From Sophora flavescens (Eukaryota > Streptophyta > Magnoliopsida > Fabales > Fabaceae): a stretch of DNA of 64,000 nt. How positions within the stretch are numbered: position 1 is the stretch's first letter; every line of letters begins with the position of its first letter. The stretch is taken from NCBI GenBank assembly GCA_030762895.1, contig CM061065.1:84577607-84641606 (forward strand). Reading direction: 5' to 3'. The notes beneath the pieces were generated by a model, which was not told the origin of the DNA, made no database searches, and worked only from the letters and a program-made list of their open reading frames with translations. This document shows, piece by piece, positions 23,430-36,709 of the stretch. The translations under genes and the position numbers were made by a program.

Positions 23430-25650
23430 ATTACTACCCCACTAAAAAAAAATCGTCCTCGAAATTTTATGACTTGAAACTAAACAGAATTTTATACTAT
23501 CATCTTAACCTTAAGATCCTACAATACATTTCTCGTCGCTTCATTCCTCTTATTCAATAACTCCATAACATAATTCATTCTTATGTCGTTCTATTTATCC
23601 TCATTATCCTCAACCTTTCATATGACTCTATCACACTCGAAGGACATAATCAAAACTTAATCACTCCTCTTCTCATCATTGTTCCACTAGAAAACTTTAT
23701 TCAAATTCTCTAACTCTTTCAATTATCACCAAGATCAACAATACCTTTACAGCACCATGCATTAACTCCCTACTCAAAGTATCCAATCATAGTCTTAGTC
23801 CCTTTTGATTATAATTCACCACTCCAATTTTATATCACCTCACACATCTCAACCTCAAAATAACTTATTGCACTTCAAAAGAAATCACTTCGGGTAAAAT
23901 TATATAACTCATAAAATTTGAACTTTTCTAGCACTTAGTTTTACTCAAGAACTCCTCTTTTCTACTCACAGCCAGCTTATTACTATAAACACTTTCCGGT
24001 AATTCTTCCGATTATACAACTAAATCTTAGCTACGAGCATTTGATCATTACCCTAGATTTCCCTTAGCGAACTTTTCCTCGATCATGATTAAAATCTACC
24101 AAAATCTTCTTAACCAGTGGAGTCTCATACGTCAAATTATTTTCTTACTATACTCAACTAATGTTGATATCGTGATATGAATCAAATAACCGTCCTCATA
24201 ACTTATGAGATAGGTCACACTTTAAATGAAGTTTTGGAAAATATGTAGGGTAAAGTTGATCAAAGGGGACAAGTCCGTTCGAACTACTATAAGATATGGT
24301 CTTGAAGATTATAACTATCAGAAAGATACATGAATATCCCTTATGTAAAAAGATCCTTTAGTAGATTCGTGGATGTAAAAATGTATGATCGGTACACCTT
24401 TACAAACATGAATCTAATAAAGTTCATTCTTTCACAAGGACTTTATTACACAATGATTTAAAAGAACAACAGTCCAGCAAAAGTTCAGACCGGATCACAT
24501 TTACCAAAAGTAAACGTGATTAGACTAAGTTTCATCAAGAAACTTCTATTACCAAGAAACCATTTGTGTTACACAATTCAAGAAATACTCATAACATATT
24601 CTCAAAGAAATATGAAAATATCCAGACTATCAGAATCAATTGATAAGTCATGATAGATTTTAAATCAAGGTCGGCAAAGTAAGTTTGGCACGTACAAAAC
24701 GTCCGCTGTGATTGTCTAATACAAGCATAGGAATTTTGAGGAACAATTGTCAATAAGGAATGAACATTACAATAAGAAATTTTTTAATCCTGAGACACTC
24801 ACCTAAGGTTGAAGATTCAAATTTGTTCACCTTGGTTTTCAACAAGCACAAAGGTCTTTCTAAACACGCTTAATCCGATTTGTTGATGTCTTCCGTATTT
24901 CTTCTCTGAACTGCGTACGATGACCGACAAGTTAGTCAGTCTCTCAGTCATACTAAGAGCTGATATTTCCTCATAAGTTAAATCAATGACGCAAAATCAT
25001 AAATATGTCCTCACTACAATCTGGTGATAACTTGTTCTCAAGTCGATTTGTGAGTAGACAACAATCACTCGCGAGTGATCGATCAAATCAACGACGCATA
25101 GCAGAGAATACCATAAACATCACTTTGTTGAGTTGTCGCAAATTCACACGAAGTCTTGAACCTTCACACAACATTAGTGCTTCCTACAGAAAACACTTGG
25201 TCTAACGAACTGTTTAAACCACAGATCTTCTAGTTTGAATCGAGTCCTCTAGCTCTATTAACTTTGTAGGTGACTTCCTACACAAAGTGATAGAGATAAA
25301 CCCGAATCTAGAAACTAGATCGATTGAAAACTCAATATCCTATGCAAACGGCCAACCTAGAACGTTCTCAGGGAATACTGCCGAAAAATATTCCACGACA
25401 GGTACCTCATTCAAATGTCTAACACAATCCCAAAGGGATGAACGAACGTGTCAACATGAACATAAGTACCCTTTATTAAACATGAGTTCTCACAAGGTCT
25501 CAACCAATTCAAAACTCACCAAAACACGCATACTTGTGTGTCAACACACATTGTTTTCAATAAAGAAACAATTCAAACAAAGTCCAACCAGAGATCACAC
25601 AACAAAAACCTAACAAACCTCTTCCCCAAGGTTCCCGAAAGACTCGACCA
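23430..25650 (-). pseudogene. Element D internal region: highly decayed Tekay pol
   Basis: No frame is open for long, but the - strand still shows pol traces. Around 25430-25290 there is VPVVEYFSAVFPEN and DIEFSIDLV, the protease-to-RT linker. Around 25270-25140 there is QLEDL...KQFVRPSV and a LRQLNKV-like stretch, RT motif region. Around 25070-25010 there is YSQIDLRTSYHQI, matching the KIDLRSGYHQI motif of Ty3 RT. Gag, RNase H and integrase cannot be recognised and are probably deleted or too diverged. Every trace has stops or frame changes. The polypurine tract at the 3' side reads TTTTAGTGGGGTAGTAA on the - strand. Confidence 0.7.
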
Positions 25651-25662
25651 GCTCTGATACCA
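25651..25662 (-). other. Primer-binding site of element D (tRNA-Met)
   Basis: The - strand reads TGGTATCAGAGC, 3 bp from the LTR edge at 25666. Confidence 0.9.
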
Positions 25663-26018
25663 TTCTGTAACACCCCCTTGGTATTACCTAGTGAACACGT
25701 ACGGAATAAATTAAAGAACTTTGCTGGTTTCTTTCAGAAAATGATGCTTAAAATTTTGTATAAGTCCGAAAATGGGGGTACAATTTTTTCCTTATACGAA
25801 ATACTTTGAAAATTTTCCACACATATATCATCGGTGACACTACATAATACTCAATCAAAACACAGAAATTGATTATATTCAAAATTAAATATTTCACAGC
25901 ATACAAGTTTTTTGTGAAAATATATCATGGTTCACAGCTGAATTCTAAACCATATAAAGGTTTTCAAATTCTCATGTAACGATTTTCTCAAGAATCAGGA
26001 CTAAACTCCTCTAGCGAA

Positions 26019-27820
26019 TGATAATCTTCTAGATTATGTGATTTTTGTGTGCTTATTAAATGGATTTTTGCTCCCAATTGTATCGATTGATTGAGTTTCA
26101 TCCCTAAGTTTAGCTAATTTAGTTTTTAATAATATTTTGAATATTTTAGTTTAATTTCATGTTTTTAGAGTTAATCTAATAGTATTTTTACTTATTTACA
26201 TTTGTAGGAAATAATAAAGATGGGATGGAAAATTGAAGAGATTGATAGATTTGGCTTCTAACGAAAATTGCAAAAAGAAGATAGAAAAGTGGCAGCAGCA
26301 TGAGAATTGGGCAAATTGATATTGTGATATGGAGTAAGTGGGGCTCCAAGTCATTAAATTGATGATCATTGATATGAAGAATTGCAATTGCCTTGGACCA
26401 GCATGAAACCATTTGTGCAAGGGAATGTGTAGCAAATTGTAGCAGGGGGTCCACGAAGATAAAGGAATGAATTGGATTACAATTGAATGAGGAGACCTTG
26501 TTTGCACTATGAAAATAAAAGCGCAAGTCAGCCCCAAATGGAGGCAATCAACGTGAAAAGAGATCTATAGCAATTAATAAGTTAAATTGCCTCTAAAATC
26601 TCAATTGGCAATTAATAAGAATAGCAGCATGAATCCAATGTGCTAGGGGCCCACATCCAATTAAATGGAAGATATGCATGCTTAATTGAATTGTGCAAAT
26701 TGAAATTCCAAGAGCAAGTCAGCATGAAATAAGGTTGTACAAGTGCCCACATGATGATTTGGATACCAATTCTTTATCATAAAAATCATGATTGGGATTG
26801 TGGCAATTAAAATAAAAAAAAGATGAAAATTGTTAACATTACAGCATCAGCGATATTGGGTTATATATAGAGGAGCGGAAGTCAGAACTTGAGGGCAGGC
26901 AGTGCCACAACATAGTCAACAAGTGCCAGATAGTAGAAAGAGGGAGAGCCGCAGAAAAAGTGGAGAGTCGCACAACGTAAAGAAAAGGAGCCGCACAGAA
27001 AAAAGGAAAAAAGAAAAATAGAGAGAACTATACAATTTTGAGGGGAGAAAAGGGAGCAATCAAGAGAGTTGAAGCTGACGAGTAGAGACTCATGATGACT
27101 ACCTTGCCTTCATCTTCTTCCGGAGTTTGTTCTATTTCTATTATGTCTAGCTAATTTTATTTTGTTAGAGATAGATGGAACTGCCTAGATAACTTGTTTT
27201 GATTCTGGATAATTACTTGTTCTGGTTTGTTTAATTTCAAGAGTTTATTCACTGTTTGCATGTTTATCTACTATTTGAATTTGCAATTGGAAAATTCGAG
27301 TTCATAATCGCTGTTTGTGAATAAACGATTTGCGCGTGTTACTTAGGAATAAGAACACAACCAAATTAATTTTTTTGAGTGGAAATCTTTCTTAACGCTT
27401 CTACTATTTATCTAATATTCAAGGAATTGAATTAGTAACTTAGACAGAAAGGTTTATTCACCTAAGGAATTAGGGGATAAATTACAAAACTCAGTTTCTT
27501 GAAATTGGATAAACTGTTCAAGTTAATTTCCAGGATTGAACAAGTAGGAAAGGCAGGGAAATCGATCCTCTAACAATTTTTTCTTGATTGTTAAAGCCCA
27601 AATTTTATGTTGCCTAATTTTCTCAATTGAAAATACCAAAATCATTTTCTGTTCCTTGCTAAATTTATGTTCTTATTTATTGGTGAAAACCAATTTCAAA
27701 CCATTTGGTCGCTCAAACGAAGTTGAGTTGGTAAATTAGTAGTTAACGGTTCAGTCCCCGAGGACGATATTTTTATTACTACAGTTAGCGATTTAGTGCA
27801 CTTGCCAATTTTGCTCAACA
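26019..27820 (+). mobile_element. Solo LTR, Athila/Tat-like family, TSD GCGAA
   Basis: Starts TGATAATCTTCTAGATTATG and ends TTTTGCTCAACA, like the LTRs of the Athila-like element at 50453 (TGATAAGCC...GCTCAACA). Perfect duplications GCGAA at 26014-26018 and 27821-27825. A TATA box TATATATA at 26862-26869 sits in + sense. The first 20 bases form a hairpin (ATAATCT/AGATTAT). No coding sequence. Confidence 0.92.
26862..26869 (+). promoter_or_regulatory. TATA box of the solo LTR
   Basis: TATATATA followed by GAGGAGCGG, mid-LTR, in the position expected for an LTR core promoter. No palindrome array precedes this one. Confidence 0.6.
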
Positions 27821-28290
27821 GCGAACCGGGCATCCTCTGCATCATTTACTCTCAGGTACCAAGGTACCACAGCAAAACCAGAAGAAAACATATATATATC
27901 GAGGGTGAGATACCAATATATGAATTTTGACAAGATAACCACATGCGCGACACACAAAACAACATATACTTGAATAGTCACAACATATGGAAATTATCCA
28001 AACAACATAATACTTTTGTCATCGCGATTTTATAAAAATGCATGATACTTCAATATTCAAGCTCTAACTTGGTATCTAATCTCCGGAGATCCCACAACTT
28101 TCTGTTTCGTTTTGAGCAGATCAGGTTTTTTTCATGGATCATTGTAAAAACGAAATAAATCAATGTCCAAAGAACATATAACACATTGGTCAACACTCAG
28201 TCCACCATGGTCATTGCTCAAAAATGTAACACATTATCCCACTCAGGACACAATGGTTACTGCGATAAATGGAATTTATTGTCCATAACA

Positions 28291-28414
28291 CATTGGCCCA
28301 CTCAGGACACAATAGTCATCGCATTAAATGGAAACATAGTCCATTAAAGATACATTGGCCCACTCAGGACACAATAGTCATCGCATTAAATGGAAACATA
28401 GTCCATTAAAGATA
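28291..28414. repeat. 62-bp tandem duplication in element D right LTR
   Basis: Units start CATTGGCCCACTCAGGACAC at 28291 and 28353; the left LTR has a single copy at the equivalent place. Confidence 0.85.
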
Positions 28415-31400
28415 CAGTGGCCCACTCAGGACTCAATGATTTATACTTCAACACATGGCACGCCTGCCAACTAATGCATGAGAAAACTTTAATTCTCACC
28501 TTGTTTTCTTTTTCATCATATTCTTACCTTGTCGAAGCTCAAAGCTTATGACCATGCTTAATTTTATATTAAGACTTTTCCACTTTAAGAAAACACATGA
28601 CACATCAGTCCAAGTGTTTTAAACTCAACACAGGACATAAAAGTCTGAGTGCTCAATCGCAAAGCCCTAAACTGATGCACCAGTCTTAGGCTCGCGGATA
28701 TAGAATTCACATTCCCCATATCAATTTTAGGACACTCAGTCCACAAAACTTTTACAGGACACTCAGTCCACTAACACAGATCCCTTATCTACGTGTCAAC
28801 AGAACACTAGAGTCCCGACGTCTCGGTTCCTAGGTTCATTTTTCCTTTTTTTTTTAAAAAAAATTTCGCTCAGTGAAACAACAAATACAAAACCAAACCT
28901 CCGAAAACATATCCAAGTTTAACATGATTATTTTCACTGAATAAAACTCCTTTATAGAAATTCTTTTCTGTTAAAAACGTTTATAAAACGTAAAATCGTA
29001 GACAAATTCCTTTTCTTCCCAATTACTTCATTCTTGAAAATTGTTCTCATAAACAACATCAACTTTTAAAAATATCCTTTCTAAATAAAATTCATAATAA
29101 CAAAATGAAATCGTTTTCTCAAAATTTTACGTAAAAAACCTTTTATAAGTGAAAATGATTTTTCTATCATAAATAATTATTCCGACGTCAATATTGTGTT
29201 ATTTTAGTAACATGATTACTTTAAATAACATTTTATAATATAATTGAATTTATTTTGGTAAAACTAAAGCCTGTGAAATTTTTTCACAGTTCCGCCCTTA
29301 CTGTCACTCATTAACTCATTTTCCACCGAAAATATTATTAAAGTAATAGTTTTCCACTTTTCCTCAAATCTCCACAATTTGATCACTTTGATTAAATATT
29401 TAAGCTTATTAAGCTTTTATCCTCAAATTAATTTAAAGACTGACCACCTGTCAAGTTTTCTCAATCCATCACTCAACAGTAGATAATTTCATCACAACAC
29501 AGTACAGCATACATCACAATTATTGCATACATCACAATTATAACTTAACAATTCAGTTACAATCACACAAATCAACATATCACATTTAAAACACATAGCA
29601 AATTAAACAACAATTAATTAAATTACCACAGAAAACCACAATAGATAATTTACAGACGACTCTAAGATAGCATATGGCTATCTTAAACTCCTCAGGTAAA
29701 CTCCCCTTAACTCTTGAAGTTACAGATTCCTCTTTGAAGTTTCTTCTTGGAATTCTGTTTTCTCCACGAAACTCACTCAAACAAACAAAAAATTATCCTT
29801 CACAATCAAAACACAAGTTAACAAAATGAAACAAAATCCATCTAGTTTCCTATGAACTAAGTTTTCAGTCATGATGAGTAAAATTGGCTAGGGATGTCAA
29901 AATTCCACAATCTTCTGGATCAATGATCCTTAGGGATTAGAAAGACAACATCAATGGCTATAACTCAAAAATTGAAACAAAATCTTCTAACTTATCAAGA
30001 GCTGGGTTTCGGCCTTGAAGAACAAAATAGGCTAGAGATTTTAAAAATTCTCAAGCTTCTAGATCTAGCAACTAGAAGTATTAGAGAGACTAAATCAAGT
30101 GTTAGATTTCAAGAAAATGAAACAAAACTCATCCAATCCTCTTGGAGTAAGTTTCAACATGAGTAGAAAAATAGGGAGGAAAATTTCTTTGCTAACATGC
30201 TTTTAGATAATCAATCTAGAAGTCTTGGAGAGTTCATAGAAATTGGTTTCAAATCAAATGGATGTTTCTACAATTTTCTAGAGATTTTTGATGATTAGAT
30301 CTAGAAATTGAATAAGTGATGTTCATGGCATGAAATCATGAAATGAATGAATAAGAAGGCTTAGTGATGCAAGGAGATGAGGTTTTACCTCTTGAATGAT
30401 GAAAAGATGAAGAGAAATGATCAACCAAAGCTTGTAAAAAGTTTGACAGCTATGAGGATGTGGTGGTTTTATGAGTGTATCTCACGATCTACTCATCTAA
30501 AAATTACAAAATTTGGCTTGTCGGAAAGGTAAGAAGGAGAGACACAACTTTGATGTTTAAGGTTTTGTTTGATTTAGATCAGAACAGGGGCGTAAAGGGT
30601 CTTCTTTCCGATGTTCTAGTGTGATGCTCAGGATTTTGAGCAATTTTGGTAATTTTGGCATATCTCCCAATATACTTAACTGCTTTTGATGATCTTTAGG
30701 TCGTTGGAAAGAAGAGAGGAAGTGGTACAACTTTCATGTAGAAAGTGTTACGAGTTTCAGACATAATAGGGCCAAAGTTTTGGTATGGTTTCGGTGGGGT
30801 ATGATCATGAAAGCTAAAGTATCAATAAAGTTTTTCTTAGTTGTCTTTGTGTTCTTGATGAATGATGAAGAGAAAATGGTTTAGTATGGAGGATGAGGGC
30901 TGGCGCACAAGCAAGGGAGAAGAGGAGAATAAACAAAAGAAATTTTGTTTTAAATGAAATCAAAAGATGATGTGTGGTAGAGAAGTAAGCCATGTAGCCT
31001 TGTTAATTTTGTGGTTGAAAAGAAAGATGAACAAATGGTTAAAAGTGGTGAAGGGTGGGCAGCCTTGGAGCCTTAGAAATTGTGTGGATGAAGGTGTTTA
31101 GGAGGTGTGGTCGTGTTACACACCACAAATAAGAAAGGAGATATTTTAGTTTGAATCATGGTTGACTAACCTTGGTTGAAGTTAACTAAGTCTCGGTTAG
31201 GTTAAGGTCCAAAATATCTAGATATTTGGGGTTGTCATCATGACAATTGAGTGGCCATGAATGGAGGAGACAATTATGTGGTGGAGATGGTGTTGAGGAG
31301 GTGTGGCTGGTTGTGCACCACAAGGAGGAAGGAGAATCCAAATTGGCTTTGTCTTGGTCTTGTTTGCAAATTAAAACAATGGAGTTTTAGTGTTTTTGGA

Positions 31401-33921
31401 GCAAAATGTGTTAAGTGTTTGAAGATGAGATAAATGAACTAAATTACCAAGGGGAAGGAAAGGGTGTAGAAGTGTAGAGGTGGGGGCAATTTGGTCAAAA
31501 ATTTGTGATGGCAAGCCTTGCAATTTCTATGGAAAACCAAGGGCATTTTGGTCATTTCAATTGCAAAATATCCTAAGGCATTTATATGCCATTATGGACA
31601 TTATGACTCGGATAGGATCGCCACAAATGCTCGCCACATCAGTCACATCAGTCACCCCACTCCATATTTAGCTCCGTCGTTTACCCTACTTAGGTTTTTC
31701 GCAAGATATTTTGAAGTTTTCGCCTGTATAAAATACAATATTTTATTTTCAAACGAAAATTTTCAAATAGACTAATATCGTAGTAAATATGATATAAACC
31801 TTAACCGTTTCATTCGCGAGTCAAAATTAGGTTTCTGATTAGCAAACTTTTACTGTCAGGGAAAATGCGAGCAGGGTTCCTTCTGAATTTTCAACCAAAA
31901 TCTTTTTCTAAGTCTCGGATAAAAATATATACATTTATATATTTATTACCGTTATTAGAAAGAAGTGAAAATCAGGGTGTTAAATAACTCATTTTGGAGT
32001 CTTAAGACACTTAGATAGATATAAAAAACAGTTTCTAACTGTCCAGTTACATAAATTTTCTAAAATTACAGTTTAGTCTCTAATCTTTCATTAATTACAA
32101 AAAGGTCCTTATTTACTTAAAACCTTGTAACTTTTTATTTATAACTTCAAATCACACCAAAATAACTTCTATAGAAATAATTTCCCAGTCCTCAGAAAAA
32201 TTTCAGAAATTACATTTCTGCCCCATATTTTACAATGTTTGTAAAAAGGTCCTTGTTTACTAAAAAGCTAATATCTTTTTATGTATTAATCCAATTAACA
32301 TCAAACAATTTCTATGGTTTTATCTCATCAAGGATTACAATCCTAACACACATGAATACGAATTTCAGTATAGCCACTGAAATTCTCAGAAATTGCATAT
32401 TAGTCCCTAAAGACTCATAAATTCATATCTTTCAATATACAAATCCAAATCAATCCAAACCAATTTCTATACTCTTATTTATTGATGCAATCCCTATAAA
32501 AATTGTCGAAACAAATTAAATCAACATGGAACTCCATTACTCAATTATGGCCGAATGGCCTAAATTAATCATGTTAGGCATTTTTTTCAACAAATCAATC
32601 AAACAACAACCAAGGTTCCAATTTGAAATCATTAGGATCAAAACCAACATATATCACAACCAAGCATCAAGCAAATCCTCTAAGAGGATCATACACATAT
32701 GCAAATAAATATACAAATTTCATACTCAGGAATTACAAGACCATATATACACTAAATAAACCACCAATATATCTACCCTAAGGTAAAATGATGGTAATCT
32801 CGCTCATACCTTTGTTGATCACTTGAAAGTCAAGTAATATAAGGATGTTGTTCACCAAAAGCCTCAAGGTTTGAACCAACAAAACCTAGCCATGAACAAC
32901 CAACAAGGAACAAGTTAAAGAATGAAGAAAATCATCCTAACCCATATGAATCATAGGTTCGGCCAAGTTAGAAAGAAATATCTAGGGATCTCTAATTTTT
33001 TAAAGCTCTTGGATGATCAACGTAGAAGTCATATGGAGTTCATATAAATTGATCTCACATTAAAATGATTTTTCTATGATTTTCTAGAATTATTTGAAAA
33101 ACTAGATATAGGAATTGGAACTTGAAGAAAACTTAGAAATAGGAAGAAAATTTATCAAGAGAAGTTAAGTTATGATCATGAATCATAAGGCTATACCTTT
33201 GGAATTTCAAGAAATGATCAAGATCTTAGAGTCCCTTTGTAAATTAAGAGAAAGAACTTAGTTTTTTGTGTGTAGGAAAGTGAAGAAACGAGCAAATGAA
33301 GTGAAATGAATGGTCAAGTGTGGTAAACTGGGTGTATGACTGTGTAACATGGGGGGTAAAAGGGTCCAAATGATTTTTCACTTAGGGACAAAATGGTAAA
33401 AGCACATAGGGACAAGCTTGGCATTTCAAAGATGGTTAAGGGCATAATGGACATTTCACATATAAGATCATCATTACATGGTGAGTCACACCATGACTCG
33501 CCAATGTGACTCACCTCCATGAGTCATCATTGTCTTCATCCATTAGCAGCTCTGCAGTTTCGTATCCGGCTCCATTGTTTACCCGATTATTGATAATACA
33601 CTCAAATAAAGTATAATACTTTATTTTTTTTCTAAAATTTTCAAAATAGTCGATCTCGTTGGAAAAATGCTAAGAATCTAAACTGTTTCGTTCTCGAGTC
33701 AAAATTAAGTTTTCTGATTAGTAAAATCTTACTGTTAGTTAAAACGCAGACCGGGTTTCGTCTGAATTTTAAACCTAAATTTTTACCGTAACCTTCTACC
33801 ATAAGGTAGAGTATAAATATGATTTTGTTTTATCCAAAATCATTTTCTAGATCTGAAATAAAAATATAAACAATTATATATATCTTACCGATATTGAAAA
33901 TAGTAAAAACGGGGTGTTACA

Positions 33922-35702
33922 ATACTACCCCTCTAAAAAGAATTTTGTCCATGAAATTAAAGTTACCTTAAAACAAATGCAGATATTGTTCCTTCATCTT
34001 ATCCTACAACTCCCAGGTAGCATCTCCCGACGTTGCATTCCAGATCACTTTAACCAATGAGATTGTCTTCTCTCTTAACTGTTTCACTCTTTGATCCTCG
34101 ATCCTTACAGGTAATGCCACATAGGTTAAGTTATCTTTCAATTGTATTGTATCAGGTACTATGACATGACTAGGATCAGGAATATACTTTTACAATTGCG
34201 ACACATGGAAAACACTATGAAGATTTGAAAGGAAAGGCGGTAAGACAATTTGGTAAGCTACAGGACCTTCTTGATGAAGAATTTGGTAGGGTCCAATGAA
34301 TTTCAGAGTGAGTTTCCTGGATTTAATTACCCTGCCAACCCCAGTCATAGGCGTGACTCTCAAAAAACACACGATCGCCTTCCTAAAACTCAAGAGGTCG
34401 TCGTCTCTTGTCCGCATAACTCTTCTGTTGACTCGGAGTTGTCTGCATTTTCTCTTGAATCATTTTCACCTTTTCTATTTTCTATTTCATGATATCTAGT
34501 CCCAATGCTAGACTTTCACCATCTTGGTACCAACACAAAGGTGTTCTACATCGTCAACCATATAAAGCTTCATAGGGTGCCATTCCTATGCTTGAGTGGA
34601 AACTGTTGTTGTAGGTGAATTCTATCAACAGTAGAAATTCATCCCAACTTCCAGTATGCTCCAACACACAAGCTCTCGGCAAGTCTTCAAGTGATTGGAT
34701 TGTCCTCTCTGATTGTCCATCCGTCTGTGGACGATATGCCGAACTTAATCTAAGCTTTCCTAATGAATCTTGTAGACTTTGCCAAAACCTCAATGTAAAC
34801 CTCGGATCTCAATCTGAAATAATACTCGAAGGTACACCATGTAATCTGACAATCTCCCCGATGTATAACTGAGTCAATTTCTCCATTTAATACTTTATGT
34901 TGATGGGGAAAAAGTGAGCCAACTTGGTTAGTCGATAAACTATTACCCATATCGCATCATGTCCCTTTCGGGTCTTTGGCAAACTTGTCACCAAATCTAT
35001 CGCGATACCATCACATTTCCATTTTTGGATATTCAAAGGTTGTAGCATTCCTGATGGTCTTTGATGTTCAGTCTTAGCCTTTTGACAGACTAAACATGAA
35101 GCGACATATTCTATCACGTCTCTTTTCATCCCATACCACCAATATAATCGCTTGAGGTCTTGATACTTCTTTGTTGATCCCAGATGTAAACTTAGTTTAC
35201 TCTTGTGAGATTCCTCCAGAATCAACTTTCTAAGCTCGAAATCATCCGGTACACAAATCCTTTCACCAAACCTTAAGATTCCATCGGTTCCCTCTTTGAA
35301 TTCTGATATAGCTCATTGTCGCATCAATTCCCTTTCTTCTAGTAGGTACTGATCACTTTCTTGTTTCTCTCGTATCTGTTCCATCAATCCCTTGGAAACA
35401 GTAATCATACCTAAGCAAATCTTTCCCAGTGACATTTCAACCGCCAACCGCATATCTTTGAATTGCTCTAACAACTCTTGTTCTTTGACCGTCATTGCAG
35501 ACACATGAATTGATTTTCTATTCAAGGAATTCGCTACCAAATTTGATTTTCCAGGGTGGTACTGTAGTTGGAAATCATAATCCTTCATAAATTCCAACCA
35601 GCGTCTCTGTCGCATGTTGAGCTCATTTTGATCAAACAGTATTTCAAGCTTTTGTGATCACTAAAAATGTTGAATGTTGCTCCATACAAATAATGCCTCC
35701 AT
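33922..35702 (-). pseudogene. Element B pol remnant (RNase H end, integrase, chromodomain)
   Basis: The - strand fragments, in order: end of RNase H and linker (35615-35313: MRQRRWLEFMKDYDFQLQ, YHPGKSNLVANSLNRKS); integrase zinc finger HHCC (35225-34887: CLVCQKAK) leading into the catalytic core (WKCDGIAIDLVTSLP); core end (34793-34554: YRPQTDGQSER, GSWDEFLLLIEFTYNN); integrase C-terminus (34417-34190: FIGPYQILH, FHVSQL); and a chromodomain-like end (about 34110-33970, GDATWEL followed by a stop). Fragments are in different frames with stops between them. RT, protease and gag are missing: the element ends at 35702 where a family B LTR begins. The polypurine tract lies at 33922-33945. Confidence 0.85.
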
Positions 35703-35778
35703 ATTATCTACAAGTCTTATTTTTTGTGTTTTGGCCAATTCAGTCATTTAGATGGTCTCGAAAGGAAATATTTGAGCG

Positions 35779-35833
35779 CCCCGTGCTCAGGAATTGAGCA
35801 CGGCCATGCTCAACAGGGAGCAACGTTGTGCTT
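35779..35833. repeat. GAGCACGG palindrome array next to the TATA box
   Basis: CGTGCTCaggaattGAGCACG, then a GAGCACGGCCATGCTC-like unit and GAGCAACGTTGTGCTT; the last unit ends 13 bp before the TATAAATA at 35847. Confidence 0.85.
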
Positions 35834-35846
35834 GGGTCTCAGAGTC

Positions 35847-35854
35847 TATAAATA
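35847..35854 (+). promoter_or_regulatory. TATA box of family B LTR (copy 1)
   Basis: TATAAATA in GAGTCTATAAATAGAGCAG; the same sequence and spacing occur in copy 2 (38563-38570). Confidence 0.8.
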
Positions 35855-36709
35855 GAGCAGTTCCAAGAGGTTTGTGGCCCAAACTCTCTTTTTGGCACTT
35901 TGGGCAATCCTAGTGAACAGAAACCTCTTCCCTTTCCCTTCCCTCAAACCCCTTGAAGTTCTTGGTGTTCTTGTTCTAGTTTTGGGAGATAAGTAGTGCG
36001 CTATTATCGTTTAAGGCTCGAGGAACTTGTCCAGCCGATCGAGGGAACGTGTCTAGTTTGCCAACGTTATCGTTTTGGGATTCTTCAAACCAAGTATGAG
36101 GAGAAGAAATAGTATGAGTATGTAGGCTTAGGGGTAACGTAAGACGAAGGGTTACCCATGACCCTTTCCTTGTTAACATGTTTATATGATTAATTATTAT
36201 TTGATGATTATATGTTGTGATGATAATATTGGTATTAATGTTCTTACTATTAATTGATGTTGTCTGTTATGAATATGTTAATGTTGTGATGCCATAATTA
36301 TGATGAGCATGACGCTATTGACTGTTGTTTGTGTTGTACTCTTTATGAGTGTTGATTGTTGAGGATGTTAATGCCAACAATGATGTTAAGACGTTAAAAT
36401 ACATTAATGATAATAATGATAATTAAGGGATGGTTCCCCTGTTTTTCATAATACATGAATTTAGTGTGAGAGGTAAGGTTATGTTTATAGGGCTTAGTTA
36501 AATACCTTAGGGTTGACTAGCGAGTGTTCTAGGAACATTGAAAACGAAGCTATGATTAAAGGATTAATTCCCCTTAATGATAAGACATGAAGAACAGTTA
36601 AGAATAATGAAGCTAATGTTCAATGGATTAGTAAAAGCCAATAGGTTGAATCTATGAACTGTCCCAAGGATTTGGCAAAGGGTCTGTGACCCTTCAAACC
36701 TCGATCGAT

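Larger units (their letters stand above)
18891..31984 (-). mobile_element. Element D: decayed Tekay-type element with two long LTRs
   Basis: Two LTRs, 18891-23429 and 25666-31984, both start TGTAACACCCCC; they end GGTGTTACA (left) and GGTGTTAAA (right). Flanks AAACT (18886-18890) and TAACT (31985-31989) look like a 5-bp duplication with one change. A PBS on the - strand (25651-25662) and a - strand polypurine tract at 23430-23450 fix the sense. The internal region is only 2.24 kb. It lies inside element B's LTR. Confidence 0.85.
25666..31984 (-). mobile_element. Element D 5' LTR, interrupted by a solo LTR
   Basis: The same LTR as 18891-23429, with a 1.8-kb solo LTR inserted at 26019-27820. 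Compared with the left copy it has gained one extra 62-bp unit in the CATTGGCCCACTCAGGACAC series (units at 28291, 28353 and the start of a third at 28415). Confidence 0.85.
16994..33921 (-). mobile_element. Element B: 3' LTR of a - strand Tekay element, split by element D
   Basis: In + orientation the LTR starts TGTAACACCCTTCTCGAG (16994) and ends GGGGTGTTACA (33921). Element D (18891-31984) splits it into 16994-18890 and 31985-33921; joined length is about 3.8 kb. The - strand polypurine tract (GAGGGGTAGTA) and pol remnant begin immediately beyond 33921, which fixes orientation and identifies this as the 3' LTR. It inserted into the gag start of element C (left flank TCGAG). The right flank of element B is lost. 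Confidence 0.75.

Noticed and set aside
26188..26547. Two overlapping - strand ORFs of 113-119 codons
   Set aside because: Antisense to the solo LTR near its TATA box, overlapping each other in different frames, no domain.
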